Positions 36,409 through 46,299 of a stretch of 64,000 nt of DNA are shown here, piece by piece. Positions within the stretch are counted from its first letter, which is position 1. The number at the start of each line of letters is the position of its first letter. Source of the DNA: Thioflexithrix psekupsensis (GTDB taxonomy: Bacteria; Pseudomonadota; Gammaproteobacteria; Beggiatoales; Beggiatoaceae); NCBI RefSeq assembly GCF_002149925.1, contig NZ_MSLT01000007.1:1-64000 (forward strand). The letters are read 5' to 3'. The notes under the pieces were generated by a model that was not told where the DNA came from, ran no database searches, and saw only the letters and a program-made list of their open reading frames with translations. Made by a program: the position numbers and the translations under genes.

Positions 36409-37409
36409 ATGGCATTGAGATCGAATCCACGCGCTCGGCGAATTATGGCTTGGGCTTTATGGAGCATATTGGCTTTATCGGTGTTACTGCCGAGTGGTTT
36501 TTACGCGCTGTCTGCGTGGATGCCTGTTGCTACCGCTGAAACGTCAAGCAATCCGCGGTCAGATTATTGGCGTGATGTGCGTCAAGGTCAATCTGAGTCG
36601 GCTTATACGGCGTTAAATGCGCATGAAGCGGGTACGGTTCTGATCAATTCTAGCGGTCAGAATTGGCGACAGTTGCGTAATGGCCCTTTAGCGACTTATG
36701 GCGCAATGGGTTTAATAGCGGCATTTGTGGGTATTTTATTGTTTTACCTGATTCGCGGCAAAATTAAGCTAGAACATCCGCGCACGGGCGTAAAAATTCA
36801 ACGTTGGCATGTGTTAGAACGTTGGTTGCATTGGATTGTGACGGTGGGATTTTTCCTACTGGCGGTGACGGGATTAAGTTTGTTATTTGGGCGAGCGGTA
36901 CTGATTCCGTTATTGGGTAAAGAAGCGTTTGCGGCCTATGCGCAAGTGGCGCATCAAGTGCATCATTGGGTGGGGCCGTTTTTCGTATTTTTCTTGGTGA
37001 TTATGCTGTTGGTGTGGTTAAAAAATAACTTTTTTACCCATATTGACGTGCGTTGGTTTGCGCGTGGTGGTGGCATCATTGGCAAGGGACACCCTTCAGC
37101 CGAATTTATGAACGGTGGGAAAAGGTGTGGTATTGGGTGGTGTTTTTTGCGGGTTTGACGGTGGCGATCACGGGACTGATTTTATATTTACCGATTTTCG
37201 GTCAATCTCGTGGTGATATGCAATTGGCTCATTTACTTCATGCGGGCGTGGGCATTCTGTGGATGGCGTTTACCTTAGGGCATATTTACATTGCCACCCT
37301 CGGCACAGAAGGCGCGTTAGAAGGCATGGTCAGCGGTGATGTCGATGAAAGTTGGGCGAAACAACACCATGATCTGTGGTTTGAAGAAGTGAAACATTCT
37401 CGCTTTTAA
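36409..37409 (+). pseudogene. fdhC: formate dehydrogenase cytochrome b subunit, frameshifted
   Basis: The gamma subunit anchors the complex and passes electrons to quinone through two b hemes. The first frame (36409-37158) holds an N-terminal anchor, a periplasmic loop and three membrane helices with RWHVLERWLHWIVTVGF and QVHHWVGPFFVFF, then reads GKGHPSAEFMNGG and goes out of frame at about 37119. The correct continuation (EKVWYWVVFFAGLTVAITGL, LLHAGVGILWMAFTLGHIYI) is in the next frame to 37409. One missing G in GGTGGG would restore it, giving about 333 residues. Heme ligands are thus split across two frames. Terminator follows at 37432. Confidence 0.85.
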
Positions 37410-37431
37410 GCAAATCAATTTGCGAGTGGAA

Positions 37432-37469
37432 AAAGGGATAATCTCGGTTGGAGATTGTCCCTTTTTTTT
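37432..37469 (+). terminator. terminator of the formate dehydrogenase operon
   Basis: AAGGGATAATCTC pairs with GAGATTGTCCCTT (one mismatch) around a five-base loop and is followed by a run of eight T, just after the fdhC stop at 37409. Confidence 0.88.
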
Positions 37470-37515
37470 GGGGGAATCAGAAGTTATAAAAACTGGTTTA
37501 TTCTAAAAAATAACC

Positions 37516-38283
37516 TTATCCCTGTTGATGATCTTGCACATCGCAACGGGTGCGCAATTCTTCTGGTACATTAGGCGGACATTCACCACATAAGCGATTG
37601 CCCGGTACGGCAAAATCAATTTTACGCGGATAACTCAGTTTTAACCCGTTCATTATGGCGACGAATTCGGCTAATGATTTATTATTTCCTAACCGTGGAT
37701 TGCGTTGTTTTTCTTGCAAAATCGTACTGACACAACGCCCTTCATAATCATGTCCGGGATAAACTAGCGTTTCATCAGGTAAGCTAAAAAATCGATTGTG
37801 AATGCTTTGATACAATTGGCTGGCATCGCCTGATTGGAAATCCGTGCGGCCACAGGCTTCTATTAACAGCGCGTCGCCCGTGAATAATAACTGATGGGCA
37901 TTGCTAGTGAATAAATAAGCATGATGCGTGTCGGTGTGTCCGGGCGTGTAAAGCGGCAATAAAGACAAATGACCCACATGAATCACTTTACCATCTTCAA
38001 TACCAATATCAGCACACGGTAAATTATCCATTGCAGCAACCGCAATTTGACTGCCTGCCAATTGGCGTAATTTGCGTGCGCCTGTTAAATGATCGGCATG
38101 AATATGCGTTTCAATGGTATAGTGTAATTTTAAGCCTAATTGTTGAATTAACGTTAAATCTCGTTCTGCGGTTTCTAAAACGGGATCAATTAATGCACAT
38201 TCCCCTGTTTCTTCGCAGCCAATTAAATAGGTATAAGTGCAAGATTCAGGTTCAAATAATTGTTTAAAAATCATGTTATCCAC
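37516..38283 (-). CDS. ETHE1-like persulfide dioxygenase / MBL-fold hydrolase
   Basis: The 255-residue metallo-beta-lactamase-fold protein has the metal motif ETHIHADHLTGARKL (HxHADH), second histidine in TPGHTDTHHAYL, acidic ligand in LLFTGDALLIEACGRTDFQ and the late histidine in VYPGHDYEGRCVSTI. The ACGRTDFQSGDA and YPGHDY-G blocks favour the ETHE1/sulfur dioxygenase group (glutathione persulfide to sulfite) over glyoxalase II. This fits a sulfur-oxidising host. It is a single gene; a Cys-rich C-terminus (LCGECPPNVPEELRTRCDV) is similar to that of some homologues. Confidence 0.85.
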   Translation of the reverse strand: MDNMIFKQLFEPESCTYTYLIGCEETGECALIDPVLETAERDLTLIQQLGLKLHYTIETHIHADHLTGARKLRQLAGSQIAVAAMDNLPCADIGIEDGKVIHVGHLSLLPLYTPGHTDTHHAYLFTSNAHQLLFTGDALLIEACGRTDFQSGDASQLYQSIHNRFFSLPDETLVYPGHDYEGRCVSTILQEKQRNPRLGNNKSLAEFVAIMNGLKLSYPRKIDFAVPGNRLCGECPPNVPEELRTRCDVQDHQQG

Positions 38284-38309
38284 TCACGGTTATTAATATA
38301 CCAACCCCC

Positions 38310-40547
38310 CTATTTCACCAAAAACCCCACCGCAGGCGTAAGCCATTCTTTGCTGTCTCCATGAGAATCTGACAGCGCAATAACGCGGGCTTGGGCGTGG
38401 TGAGAACCGCGTTGTAAAGGCCATAAAAAACGCGGCGTATTTAAATCCGTTACCCCGACAATTTGTTGATTAATTAACCACTCAATTTTGCCTTTTCCTT
38501 TCGGCAATGGCTCGGCTAATATTAAAGCAAAAGCCTCTTGCTGCTCAGGAATCCTAGGATCAAGAGCCAATTGCACATATTCAGCAGGTTGCTTTAAATG
38601 AATTTGTTTTATTTCGGCTTGATTAACGTGATTATTCGACGTTTCTTGTAAAGCAATTAAATGATCCGTTGTGAACCATTCTAAACGACTATTACAATCA
38701 TCATGACCCTTTTTAATAAGTCCCGTTTCTCGACAAATTTCAACCGCACTTAATTGCGGACTTAATGGCAAGGCTTGCGTATCTTGATGGCGATTTAATT
38801 CCGCAAATACTGCCCGCAAAATTAATGCAGGACTACTCGCGCCCGATACGCTTAACATCGGCTGCTGATCCAAATTTCCTAACCAAATTCCTACCGTATA
38901 ACGATAATTAAAACCAATTGCCCACGCATCTCTATAATCTGTTGAAGTTCCTGTTTTTATTGCCGTTTGTACGGGAAAATGCAATAATCCCCCTTGACCA
39001 AATTCTAAACGACGCGCATCAGGGTCTGATAAAATATCCGCAATTAAACTGCTCACTTCTGGCGTAAATAAAAAGCGATTATTTTTAGAATTATCCGCGT
39101 TTTTCAACCATTTTAATGGCGTAAAAATACCTTGTTTCGCCAGCACAGTGTAAGCCTGAACTAATTCTAATAAAGTCACTTCACCATTGCCTAATGCCAA
39201 ACCATCGCCATAAAAATCTACATCCGCACCTAAACTATTAAAACCCAATTCGCGCAACTGCATTAAAAAAGCAGAAGTACCCACATATTGTACTGTGCGA
39301 ACAGCGGGTGTATTTAAAGAATTCCCCAACGCATCCCGCAAACGTAACAAACCATAATAAGTACGGCTATAATTGCGATAATGATGCAACCCTGTCCCCA
39401 CCGCTTCAGCCAAAGGCGCATCGTCAATTAACGTTGCCGCGTGCCAGCCGCGCTCCAATGCCATCGCATATAAAAACGGTTTTAAAGTCGATCCGGGCTG
39501 TCTAGGCGTGGTAATCGCATCGATTTGACTGGCGGCGCGCCCATTTGCAGAAAAGATTCCCGAATTCACCCATGTCAATATTTCATTATTTTGCGCATGA
39601 TCTACCACCAAAATTGCCCCATGCTTTACTTGACGATTAACAAGATTGCGTAAACGTTGATCCAGAATAGCTTGTAATTTTTGTTGTAATTGGCCGTCTA
39701 AAGTCGAGTGTAACTTAGCTTGATTTTCTGTGATAAAATCGGATGAATGGCGATATAAATGATTAGCAAAATGAGTGGCTTGAACAGGTAATGGTGGATC
39801 ATTTAATTGCAGCGGGGAATTAAGAATGGCTTGATATTCTATTTCAGTGATTAATTTCTGAGCCAATAAACGTTCGGTTAATCCTTTTAACGAAGGTCTA
39901 ATGTCTTTATTACCATATCGCAAATCTAAACGACTTGGCGAGCGCACTAAAACCGCTAAAACCACCATTTCTTTTAAATTTAAAGTTTCCAAATCGCGGT
40001 CAAAATAATGTCGTGCCGCTTGCACCACGCCGCGCCGATTACTGGCGTAAGGCACTTGATTTAAATAGAATTCTAAAATATCCGCTTTAGAAAATTGCTG
40101 CTCTAAACGATAAGCCTCAAATCCCTCCACCCAACGCGACCAAAACGTGCGCGGGCGCGGGTGCAGCATTCGCACCGCTTGTTCGGTAATGGTGCTGGCA
40201 CCGCGCACAATTCTCCCTGCTTTTATATTCTGCAATAAAGCGTGCCATCGCGCCGACCAATCTACCCCCGAATGTTCATAAAAACGTTGATCTTCAGATA
40301 GGATAATAATGTGCTGTAATGTTTCTGGAATTTGGTGTAAAGAAACCCTATCATGCAGATTCCAATCATTTTGATAAGTCACCGTTAATGGATGATTAGC
40401 GCGATCCAGAATTTGCACCTTTTTAACTTCCGAATCCCGCAGCATTAAATCATCAGGAAATGGTTGCAAATCTTGCCAAGTCAAAAACATGAATAGGCCT
40501 ATTGCTAACACTGAAAAAAATAAACTTCGCCACACAAACCGTTTCAT
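38310..40547 (-). CDS. pbpC: penicillin-binding protein 1C
   Basis: A bifunctional class A PBP for peptidoglycan synthesis. The 745-residue protein (E. coli 770) has an N-terminal anchor (9-26), a GT51 transglycosylase domain (SEDQRFYEHSGVDW, RGASTITEQAVRML), a transpeptidase domain (TRQPGSTLKPFLYAMALE with the catalytic S-x-x-K, SLN, KTGTSTDYRDAW) and a C-terminal BiPBP_C domain (from about 650). The usual partner, an alpha-2-macroglobulin gene (yfhM), is not adjacent in this window. Confidence 0.94.
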   Translation of the reverse strand: MKRFVWRSLFFSVLAIGLFMFLTWQDLQPFPDDLMLRDSEVKKVQILDRANHPLTVTYQNDWNLHDRVSLHQIPETLQHIIILSEDQRFYEHSGVDWSARWHALLQNIKAGRIVRGASTITEQAVRMLHPRPRTFWSRWVEGFEAYRLEQQFSKADILEFYLNQVPYASNRRGVVQAARHYFDRDLETLNLKEMVVLAVLVRSPSRLDLRYGNKDIRPSLKGLTERLLAQKLITEIEYQAILNSPLQLNDPPLPVQATHFANHLYRHSSDFITENQAKLHSTLDGQLQQKLQAILDQRLRNLVNRQVKHGAILVVDHAQNNEILTWVNSGIFSANGRAASQIDAITTPRQPGSTLKPFLYAMALERGWHAATLIDDAPLAEAVGTGLHHYRNYSRTYYGLLRLRDALGNSLNTPAVRTVQYVGTSAFLMQLRELGFNSLGADVDFYGDGLALGNGEVTLLELVQAYTVLAKQGIFTPLKWLKNADNSKNNRFLFTPEVSSLIADILSDPDARRLEFGQGGLLHFPVQTAIKTGTSTDYRDAWAIGFNYRYTVGIWLGNLDQQPMLSVSGASSPALILRAVFAELNRHQDTQALPLSPQLSAVEICRETGLIKKGHDDCNSRLEWFTTDHLIALQETSNNHVNQAEIKQIHLKQPAEYVQLALDPRIPEQQEAFALILAEPLPKGKGKIEWLINQQIVGVTDLNTPRFLWPLQRGSHHAQARVIALSDSHGDSKEWLTPAVGFLVK

Positions 40548-40585
40548 GATAAATACTCAATCCATAGACCAGCCCATTAAAAAAA

Positions 40586-41209
40586 TCACATATCTTGGAT
40601 CACATCAACATGAGGCGGCGGCGTAAAAATAAATAATTTTTCATCTAATGCCTGATTTAAAACTTGATTAGAAAAATCAATCGCCGTGAATTGCCCCAAA
40701 TTATCTTGTAAACGCAAGCCTTGCAATTGCATATCTTTTAACCAGATTTCAATGCTAGAAAATTGTGCTTCACTGTTTTTTGGTTTTAATAAAAAACGAG
40801 TAACCACTTCGCTATTCTCTAATAAAGCCACCGTAAAATCCTGATCCACCTGATGCACAGGACTAATTAAAAAAGCAGGAGTGTTGCCTAATGCTTGGGC
40901 TAATTCGCGTTGCGTCACTTGCTCTAAATCAGTGTCATAAATCCACACATATTCGCCATCGGCAACAATTAATTGTTCGTAAGGATTTTGATAATGCCAA
41001 CGGAATCGATTGGGACGTTTTAAAGACAATTGCCCCGCAGAAGTTTCTAATAATTCGCCTTGTTCATTGTACAATTTCTGTTGAAATTGCGCCTGTAATG
41101 TGTTTAATTGATCTAAGAATTGGTTTAATAAAGCCGTTTCATTCGCCAATACGGCTTGATTCAAACCCAATATTCCAAATAATAAGCCTAAAATAATATA
41201 ATGTTTCAT
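40586..41209 (-). CDS. lolA: outer membrane lipoprotein carrier LolA-like protein
   Basis: LolA carries lipoproteins across the periplasm from LolCDE to LolB. The product (about 207 residues) has a signal peptide (MKHYIILGLLFGILGLNQAVLA) and the open beta-barrel sequence: LNTLQAQFQQ, GQLSLKRPNRFRWHYQNPYE, QLIVADGEYVWIYDTDLEQVT and the C-terminal DVIQ. ATG 41209 is preceded by AGAGGA. It lies 38 bases before pbpC, on the same strand, so it may be co-transcribed with it. Confidence 0.88.
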   Translation of the reverse strand: MKHYIILGLLFGILGLNQAVLANETALLNQFLDQLNTLQAQFQQKLYNEQGELLETSAGQLSLKRPNRFRWHYQNPYEQLIVADGEYVWIYDTDLEQVTQRELAQALGNTPAFLISPVHQVDQDFTVALLENSEVVTRFLLKPKNSEAQFSSIEIWLKDMQLQGLRLQDNLGQFTAIDFSNQVLNQALDEKLFIFTPPPHVDVIQDM

Positions 41210-41445
41210 CATATCCTCTGCGTTGAGAAAAAATAGGTGGGCTTGTGTTTTAATGCTCACCGCGAAAATTTTCCGAATAAATCAATCAGTTATTTTTTAT
41301 AATCCGTAAAAAGAAAAACGAAACAATTGTGTTTACGAAACTAACCACTATAATAGCACATCATGTGACTCTCTTCCTTCTCACATGGAAACTTCCTCGC
41401 TGAGAATGGCGCAACTAAAAAAGTTTGGTGTCAACACTTCAAAAC

Positions 41446-42051
41446 ATGCAACCCGTAAAACCGCTTATTATCGTCGAAATTGTGATCATTATTTTGTCAA
41501 TGATATTGGTTTTGTTGAGTTTAATATTTTTGGATCGTTTTTATAAAGAACGATCTCAGCCGCTGCAAATAAAAACAGATTTATCTGAACCCTGGACTAC
41601 TTTAGAGCAGCCATTACCGATTTCCCCGTCAATCGCTTCAAAAGATATTTTTTCTCAAGAAAATGTGCGCTTTTTCTTGATGTCATTTTTTTATGCAGTG
41701 CATCAAGAAAATATAGAGAAAATTTTAGGCTATTATAGTGAACAAGTGGATTATTTCACATCAGGAAATGTTAAGCATAAAGATATTCTTTTAGATAAAA
41801 AAAACTATTTTAAAAAATGGAAACGGCCTGTTAATAAAATTGACAGCTACATCAGTATTGTAGATACTAATGTGGACAAGGAAAAGTTGGTTATTTTTAA
41901 TATTGATTTTTCTGCTTATGATGCGTCTAAATCCAGTGTAAAAAAATTAAAAGCCAGCAATAAATTTTGGTTGCGCGATGAAGGGGGACAATTGCGTATC
42001 TTTCGAGAACAACAAGAGCGCGTTTTTGACGAAACAAAAACCAAGCATTAA
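41446..42051 (+). CDS. hypothetical membrane-anchored protein, NTF2-like
   Basis: From ATG 41446 the product (about 201 residues) has one N-terminal membrane helix (PLIIVEIVIIILSMILVLLS) and a soluble part that looks like an NTF2/SnoaL cone fold: ENVRFFLMSFFYAVHQENIEKILGYYS, VDYFTSGNVKHKDILLDKK and a strand-rich end (KFWLRDEGGQLRIFREQQ). The start is uncertain, with GTG 41428 also possible. It is convergent with cca, overlapping by four bases at their stops. Function unknown. Confidence 0.7.
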   Translation: MQPVKPLIIVEIVIIILSMILVLLSLIFLDRFYKERSQPLQIKTDLSEPWTTLEQPLPISPSIASKDIFSQENVRFFLMSFFYAVHQENIEKILGYYSEQVDYFTSGNVKHKDILLDKKNYFKKWKRPVNKIDSYISIVDTNVDKEKLVIFNIDFSAYDASKSSVKKLKASNKFWLRDEGGQLRIFREQQERVFDETKTKH

Positions 42052-43262
42052 ACCGAATTGCGCCAATCAACCAATGCTTGTAAACGTTTTTTATGCAAGG
42101 CTTCGGCAAATAATTTTCCTTGCAATTCTTTCTCAAGCAAATCGTGATAATCAACTGTTTGTAACGTTTTCAATGCACTGGCAAATAAACGCGCTTGGGG
42201 GTAGTCTCGCGCCTCAAATCCCGTGCGTCCACGGGCATCTGCTTCACATGCCTGCAAAAATTGCTCAAATCGATGCGGCCGACGGATAGCATCCACCGCC
42301 AATAATGTTTTTAAAATTGTTTTAGGATTAAGTTGTAATAATTGATGACAATGTGTGTGATATTCTGCGACTAATTTAGCGAGTTCTTCATGGGCTTTAG
42401 GTATCTTAAAACGTTTGCATAATTGAATAATTAAATTCACCCCTAATTGCTCATGACCGTAATGATGTGGCCATTGTGTTGGATCGGTTATTCCTTTGCC
42501 TAAATCGTGGGTTAATACCGCGAAAATAATGACGGAATCTTCAGTTAATTGCCGCGCTTGTTGCAAAGCCAATAAAATATGTTCTCCCGTGTCAATTTCA
42601 GGGTGATAAGTCGCAGGCTGTGGCACACCAAATAAACGATCCAATTCAGGAAAAAGCACCGCCAACGCGCCGCAATCCCGCAACACGGTGACAAATCGCC
42701 AACAATAAGGCTCTGATAAAGCCTTCTCCGTTTCTTGCCACACACGCTCAGGCACAAGCGCATTCACTTCCCCTTGCTGCACCATGTCACACATTAAGGC
42801 GTGCGTTTCACGGGCAATCGTAAAATTGTAACGCGCCGCAAAGCGTGCCACTCTAAGAATACGTACGGGGTCTTCCGCAAACGCAGGCGACACATGCCGT
42901 AAAATTCCTGCTTGCAAATCCTGATAACCCCCATAAGGATCAATCAGTTGCCCGTCTGTTGTTTCCGCCATGGCGTTAATCGTGAGATCGCGGCGTTGCA
43001 AATCCTGTTCTAATGTCACACTATTATCAGCGGTGACGGCAAAACCTTTGTAGCCTTTATGAGTCTTACGTTCGGTGCGGGCTAACGCATATTCTTCTTG
43101 AGTTTTTGGATGTAAAAATACAGGAAAATCTTTACCCACTTGGGTAAATCCTTGATTTAACAACTGTTCTGCGGTTGCACCAACGATTACCCAATCATTA
43201 TCTTGACTGTCCCGTCCCAACAGTCGATCCCGCACCGCGCCACCGACTCGATAAATATCCAT
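42048..43262 (-). CDS. cca: multifunctional CCA tRNA nucleotidyltransferase
   Basis: Adds or repairs the 3' CCA of tRNAs. The 404-residue class II enzyme (E. coli 412) has the nucleotidyltransferase motif VGGAVRDRLLGRDSQDNDWV, the RRDLTINAMA motif, the EDPVRILRVARFAARY region, and a C-terminal HD phosphodiesterase domain (TGEHILLALQQ, FAVLTHDLGKG), so it belongs to the long gammaproteobacterial form. It is 13 bases after the thioesterase gene, on the same strand. Confidence 0.95.
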   Translation of the reverse strand: MDIYRVGGAVRDRLLGRDSQDNDWVIVGATAEQLLNQGFTQVGKDFPVFLHPKTQEEYALARTERKTHKGYKGFAVTADNSVTLEQDLQRRDLTINAMAETTDGQLIDPYGGYQDLQAGILRHVSPAFAEDPVRILRVARFAARYNFTIARETHALMCDMVQQGEVNALVPERVWQETEKALSEPYCWRFVTVLRDCGALAVLFPELDRLFGVPQPATYHPEIDTGEHILLALQQARQLTEDSVIIFAVLTHDLGKGITDPTQWPHHYGHEQLGVNLIIQLCKRFKIPKAHEELAKLVAEYHTHCHQLLQLNPKTILKTLLAVDAIRRPHRFEQFLQACEADARGRTGFEARDYPQARLFASALKTLQTVDYHDLLEKELQGKLFAEALHKKRLQALVDWRNSV

Positions 43263-43275
43263 TATTTTTCTCTTT

Positions 43276-44022
43276 TTAAGAAGCCAATTGATGGGCTAAT
43301 GTCGGCATCCAAGTGGCTTGAGAAAGTTGTTTTAATTCTTGCATCATTTCATTTATTTTTTCAAAAATAAAAAAGTGGTCTCCTGCCCAATGATGCAAAC
43401 GAATAGGCAATTCGCATTCTTCTTGCCAATGATTTAATTCAGCATAACTCACCTCTTTATCTTGTTGCCCACCTAAAATGCTCACAGGCATCGATAAACG
43501 AATGGGAGAAGCGCGATAATGATAAGTGTCCACAATCTGAAAATCAGCGCGTAACATTGGCTCAAAGAATTCCATTAATTCTTGATGCGCTAAAATATCT
43601 CTAGGTAGCCCACCTAGTGCTTGTAACATATTGAAAAATTGAGCTTTAGATAAAAGATGACGGGCATCACTTCGCGGAATAAAACGCGGCGCACGACAAC
43701 CACTGATCATTAAATATAAGGGTAAATTTTGTTTTTTTACCATTAATTGTTGGGTTAATTGATAAGCCAATAACCCTCCCATACTATGGCCATAAATTGC
43801 ATAAGGCTGTTGTGTTTGCAAACGGGGTAATAAATCTTTAATTGCCTGATTGACATCATGTAATAATGGTTCACGCAAACGCAAACCACGCCCCGGTAAT
43901 TCTAAAAAAACAGGCTCAATAAAATTTGGAAATTGCCCTTTAAAAGCCCGAAAAGAATAACTATTGCCGCCCGCAAAATGCAGACAATATAAACGAATTT
44001 TAGTATTTATATCAGGTGACAT
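43276..44022 (-). CDS. type II thioesterase (GrsT-like)
   Basis: A 248-residue alpha/beta hydrolase of the external thioesterase family that removes wrongly loaded groups from NRPS or PKS carrier proteins. It shows LYCLHFAGGNSYSFRAF at the N-terminus, the nucleophile elbow IYGHSMGGLLAYQL, and the late catalytic His in HHWAGDHFFIFE. It overlaps the ABC exporter by 11 bases. No peptide synthetase is in the window. Confidence 0.88.
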   Translation of the reverse strand: MSPDINTKIRLYCLHFAGGNSYSFRAFKGQFPNFIEPVFLELPGRGLRLREPLLHDVNQAIKDLLPRLQTQQPYAIYGHSMGGLLAYQLTQQLMVKKQNLPLYLMISGCRAPRFIPRSDARHLLSKAQFFNMLQALGGLPRDILAHQELMEFFEPMLRADFQIVDTYHYRASPIRLSMPVSILGGQQDKEVSYAELNHWQEECELPIRLHHWAGDHFFIFEKINEMMQELKQLSQATWMPTLAHQLAS

Positions 44023-45697
44023 GGCGATATTCCTTTAATTGACCATAATCCATTTTTAAAACTCGATCTGCATTGTCAAAATAATGATCATCATGAGTGA
44101 CCGCAATAATGGTTTTACCTTGATTACGCAAATCTTGCAATAAAACTTCATAAAAATAACGACGAAATTCAGGGTCTTGATCCGCTGCCCATTCGTCAAA
44201 AATATAAATTTGCTTATTTTCCATTAAAGAAATGATATAAGCCAAACGTTTGCGTTGCCCTGTGGACAAATTAATATTGCTGAAATGACCGTCAATAAAA
44301 CGAGTTTTCTTTTCTAATTCCATTAATTTAATTAAACTTATCACCTCGTTGGCATTGACATCATCTAAGCCATAGAAACGATCAAATAAATGAAAATCAG
44401 TAAAAATTGTCGTAAATAATTCCCGATAACTGGGATAATCATGTTGCGTAATTTCCACGCCATCTAAAAGAATTTTTCCCGAATGAGGATAATATAATCC
44501 TGTTAAAATTTTCAATAATGTGGATTTACCGCTACCATTTCCACCCACTAGAAATAAAATTTCTCCCATGCGCAAAGTTAAATTAATGGGACCCACGGAA
44601 AATAAGGCTTTGCCTTCTCGATCCGAATAATAAAAATTCACCTCTTGCAATTCTAAACGCTCAAAGGGTGCGGGCTGTTCGGCTAATTGCGTTTCTCCTA
44701 CGCGAATGCCTTTAGTGGCTGCATCAATGGTGGCTTCCAATTGATAAATATTGCCAATGGCAACGTTAGAATTAATATAAACTTGAATGTTTCCCACAAT
44801 AGATTCTAAAGGTCCCACAATAAATAAAATTGCGGTGGTTAATTTAATGACTTCATGGGTAGAAGTGGGAGAAAATTTGGGCAAAACAAAAATAATAATT
44901 GCCAGCAAAGTGTAAAAAAAGATTTGAGAAAACATTAAAATCAATACAGATTTTAAACCTGCATTAATTTTATGTTGCTCGGTTTCACGCGAAACTTTTT
45001 CTAAATGATGATATAAATCGTGACTTTTACGTCCATTTAATTTTACCTCTTTAAAACCACGCAATAAATGCCCTAAACGATCAAAGAAATAACGCTCTGT
45101 TCTGGCTGCTTGTTGCAAATCATCGGCAATGACCCGTTGTCGCCCTAAAAAAATAATAATGCCAGAAATCACCGCAACCACAATGATTAAAAAACCAGAA
45201 ACCGAAAGCCACGCAATATAAATCAAACAAAACAATAACATAATTGCAGATTGCGCCGCAGAAACCAGTAATGTTGCTGATTGAGAAACGGTAATGGTAT
45301 CTTGAGAAAGTCGGTTATATATTTCGGAATATCCCGTATCTTCCACATAACGCAGTTCAGTATGGCGAATTTTATCCGTGATGCGCATTCGCACACGCCG
45401 CACCATGCCCTCAATCGCAATGGTGGCTTGGCTTAATGTGTAGCGTTTTGCATACACAAATAAGCTCAAACAAATCAGATAAATAAACAAGTATTGAATT
45501 TGAAAATCATCCTCCGCAATCACATGTGCCGCAGTGTTAATTGTGGCTAATAATAAACTGCTGGAAATACCCGCTACACTGGCAAAAATAATAATTCGCG
45601 TTTTAGGATGTTCCGACTCTCGATTAATAAAGTTGAGTAAATTCACAACATATCCATGAAAGAGGTAAAAGAATAACGCAATGAATTTAACATCCAT
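44012..45697 (-). CDS. cyclic peptide/siderophore ABC exporter (PvdE/SyrD type)
   Basis: A 561-residue half transporter with six membrane segments fused to an ABC ATPase. The ATPase has Walker A GGNGSGKSTLLKIL, signature NLSTGQRKRLAYIISLM and Walker B QIYIFDEWAADQDPEFR; the W-AADQDPEFR variant is characteristic of the cyclic peptide transporter family (SyrD, PvdE), which exports peptides or siderophores. Together with the thioesterase it looks like part of a peptide natural product locus, but no synthetase is nearby. Neighbours further right (DUF697) are unrelated. Confidence 0.88.
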   Translation of the reverse strand: MDVKFIALFFYLFHGYVVNLLNFINRESEHPKTRIIIFASVAGISSSLLLATINTAAHVIAEDDFQIQYLFIYLICLSLFVYAKRYTLSQATIAIEGMVRRVRMRITDKIRHTELRYVEDTGYSEIYNRLSQDTITVSQSATLLVSAAQSAIMLLFCLIYIAWLSVSGFLIIVVAVISGIIIFLGRQRVIADDLQQAARTERYFFDRLGHLLRGFKEVKLNGRKSHDLYHHLEKVSRETEQHKINAGLKSVLILMFSQIFFYTLLAIIIFVLPKFSPTSTHEVIKLTTAILFIVGPLESIVGNIQVYINSNVAIGNIYQLEATIDAATKGIRVGETQLAEQPAPFERLELQEVNFYYSDREGKALFSVGPINLTLRMGEILFLVGGNGSGKSTLLKILTGLYYPHSGKILLDGVEITQHDYPSYRELFTTIFTDFHLFDRFYGLDDVNANEVISLIKLMELEKKTRFIDGHFSNINLSTGQRKRLAYIISLMENKQIYIFDEWAADQDPEFRRYFYEVLLQDLRNQGKTIIAVTHDDHYFDNADRVLKMDYGQLKEYRHVT

Positions 45698-45754
45698 TGC
45701 GTTACTATTAGTAAATTCTAAACCTGATAAATCATCGGTCGCAAAAACACGGAA

Positions 45755-46276
45755 TTAGGCAGCCGCATCATTGCCTTTTACAGCACCATTAGCTTGCAAT
45801 TCAGCCGCAAGTTTTTCACCTTCTTTGAATTGTTGCGCAAAATATTCACGCACTTCTTCAGGATCAAAATCTAAGAAAGTGCCGCCCGCTTCAAAATGTT
45901 GAATAAACACTTTACCCACTGCATAGCTGGTTGCGCCCGCTAAAATCGGCATACTCACCAACGCTAAACCATGGCCAATAAATGGCACAAATTTAATAAA
46001 ACTGCTGGCTAATGTCGTGGCAGTAATGTAGGGAATATAACCCCCAATTAACGAGGCAATCAAAGATTTACCCAAATCCTTTCTAAATTGCACGCCATAT
46101 AATTTAGACAGGCTATGCAACATTTTTAATTGGATCGCGGTAATAGCGGCCAAATCAACGACGGGCATTGGCACCAAACTCGCACCCATTGCACCCAAAG
46201 TGTAGTTTCTAACGGTACGGCCTGCTTCTTCGGTACGTGCTTGTAAATCAACAGGTTTTTCTGCAACAGCTTCCAT
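45755..46276 (-). CDS. DUF697 family membrane protein
   Basis: A 173-residue protein with a hydrophobic middle (GAMGASLVPMPVVDLAAITAI, LIASLIGGYIPYITATTLAS, ALVSMPILAGATSYAVGKVF) and an acidic C-terminus (DFDPEEVREYFAQQFKEGEK). This is the DUF697 layout, usually fused to GTPases in YcjF-like proteins but here free-standing. AAGGAG eight bases ahead of ATG 46276 is a strong ribosome site. Role unknown. Confidence 0.82.
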   Translation of the reverse strand: MEAVAEKPVDLQARTEEAGRTVRNYTLGAMGASLVPMPVVDLAAITAIQLKMLHSLSKLYGVQFRKDLGKSLIASLIGGYIPYITATTLASSFIKFVPFIGHGLALVSMPILAGATSYAVGKVFIQHFEAGGTFLDFDPEEVREYFAQQFKEGEKLAAELQANGAVKGNDAAA

Positions 46277-46299
46277 AAATGGAACTCCTTTTAGTTTAA

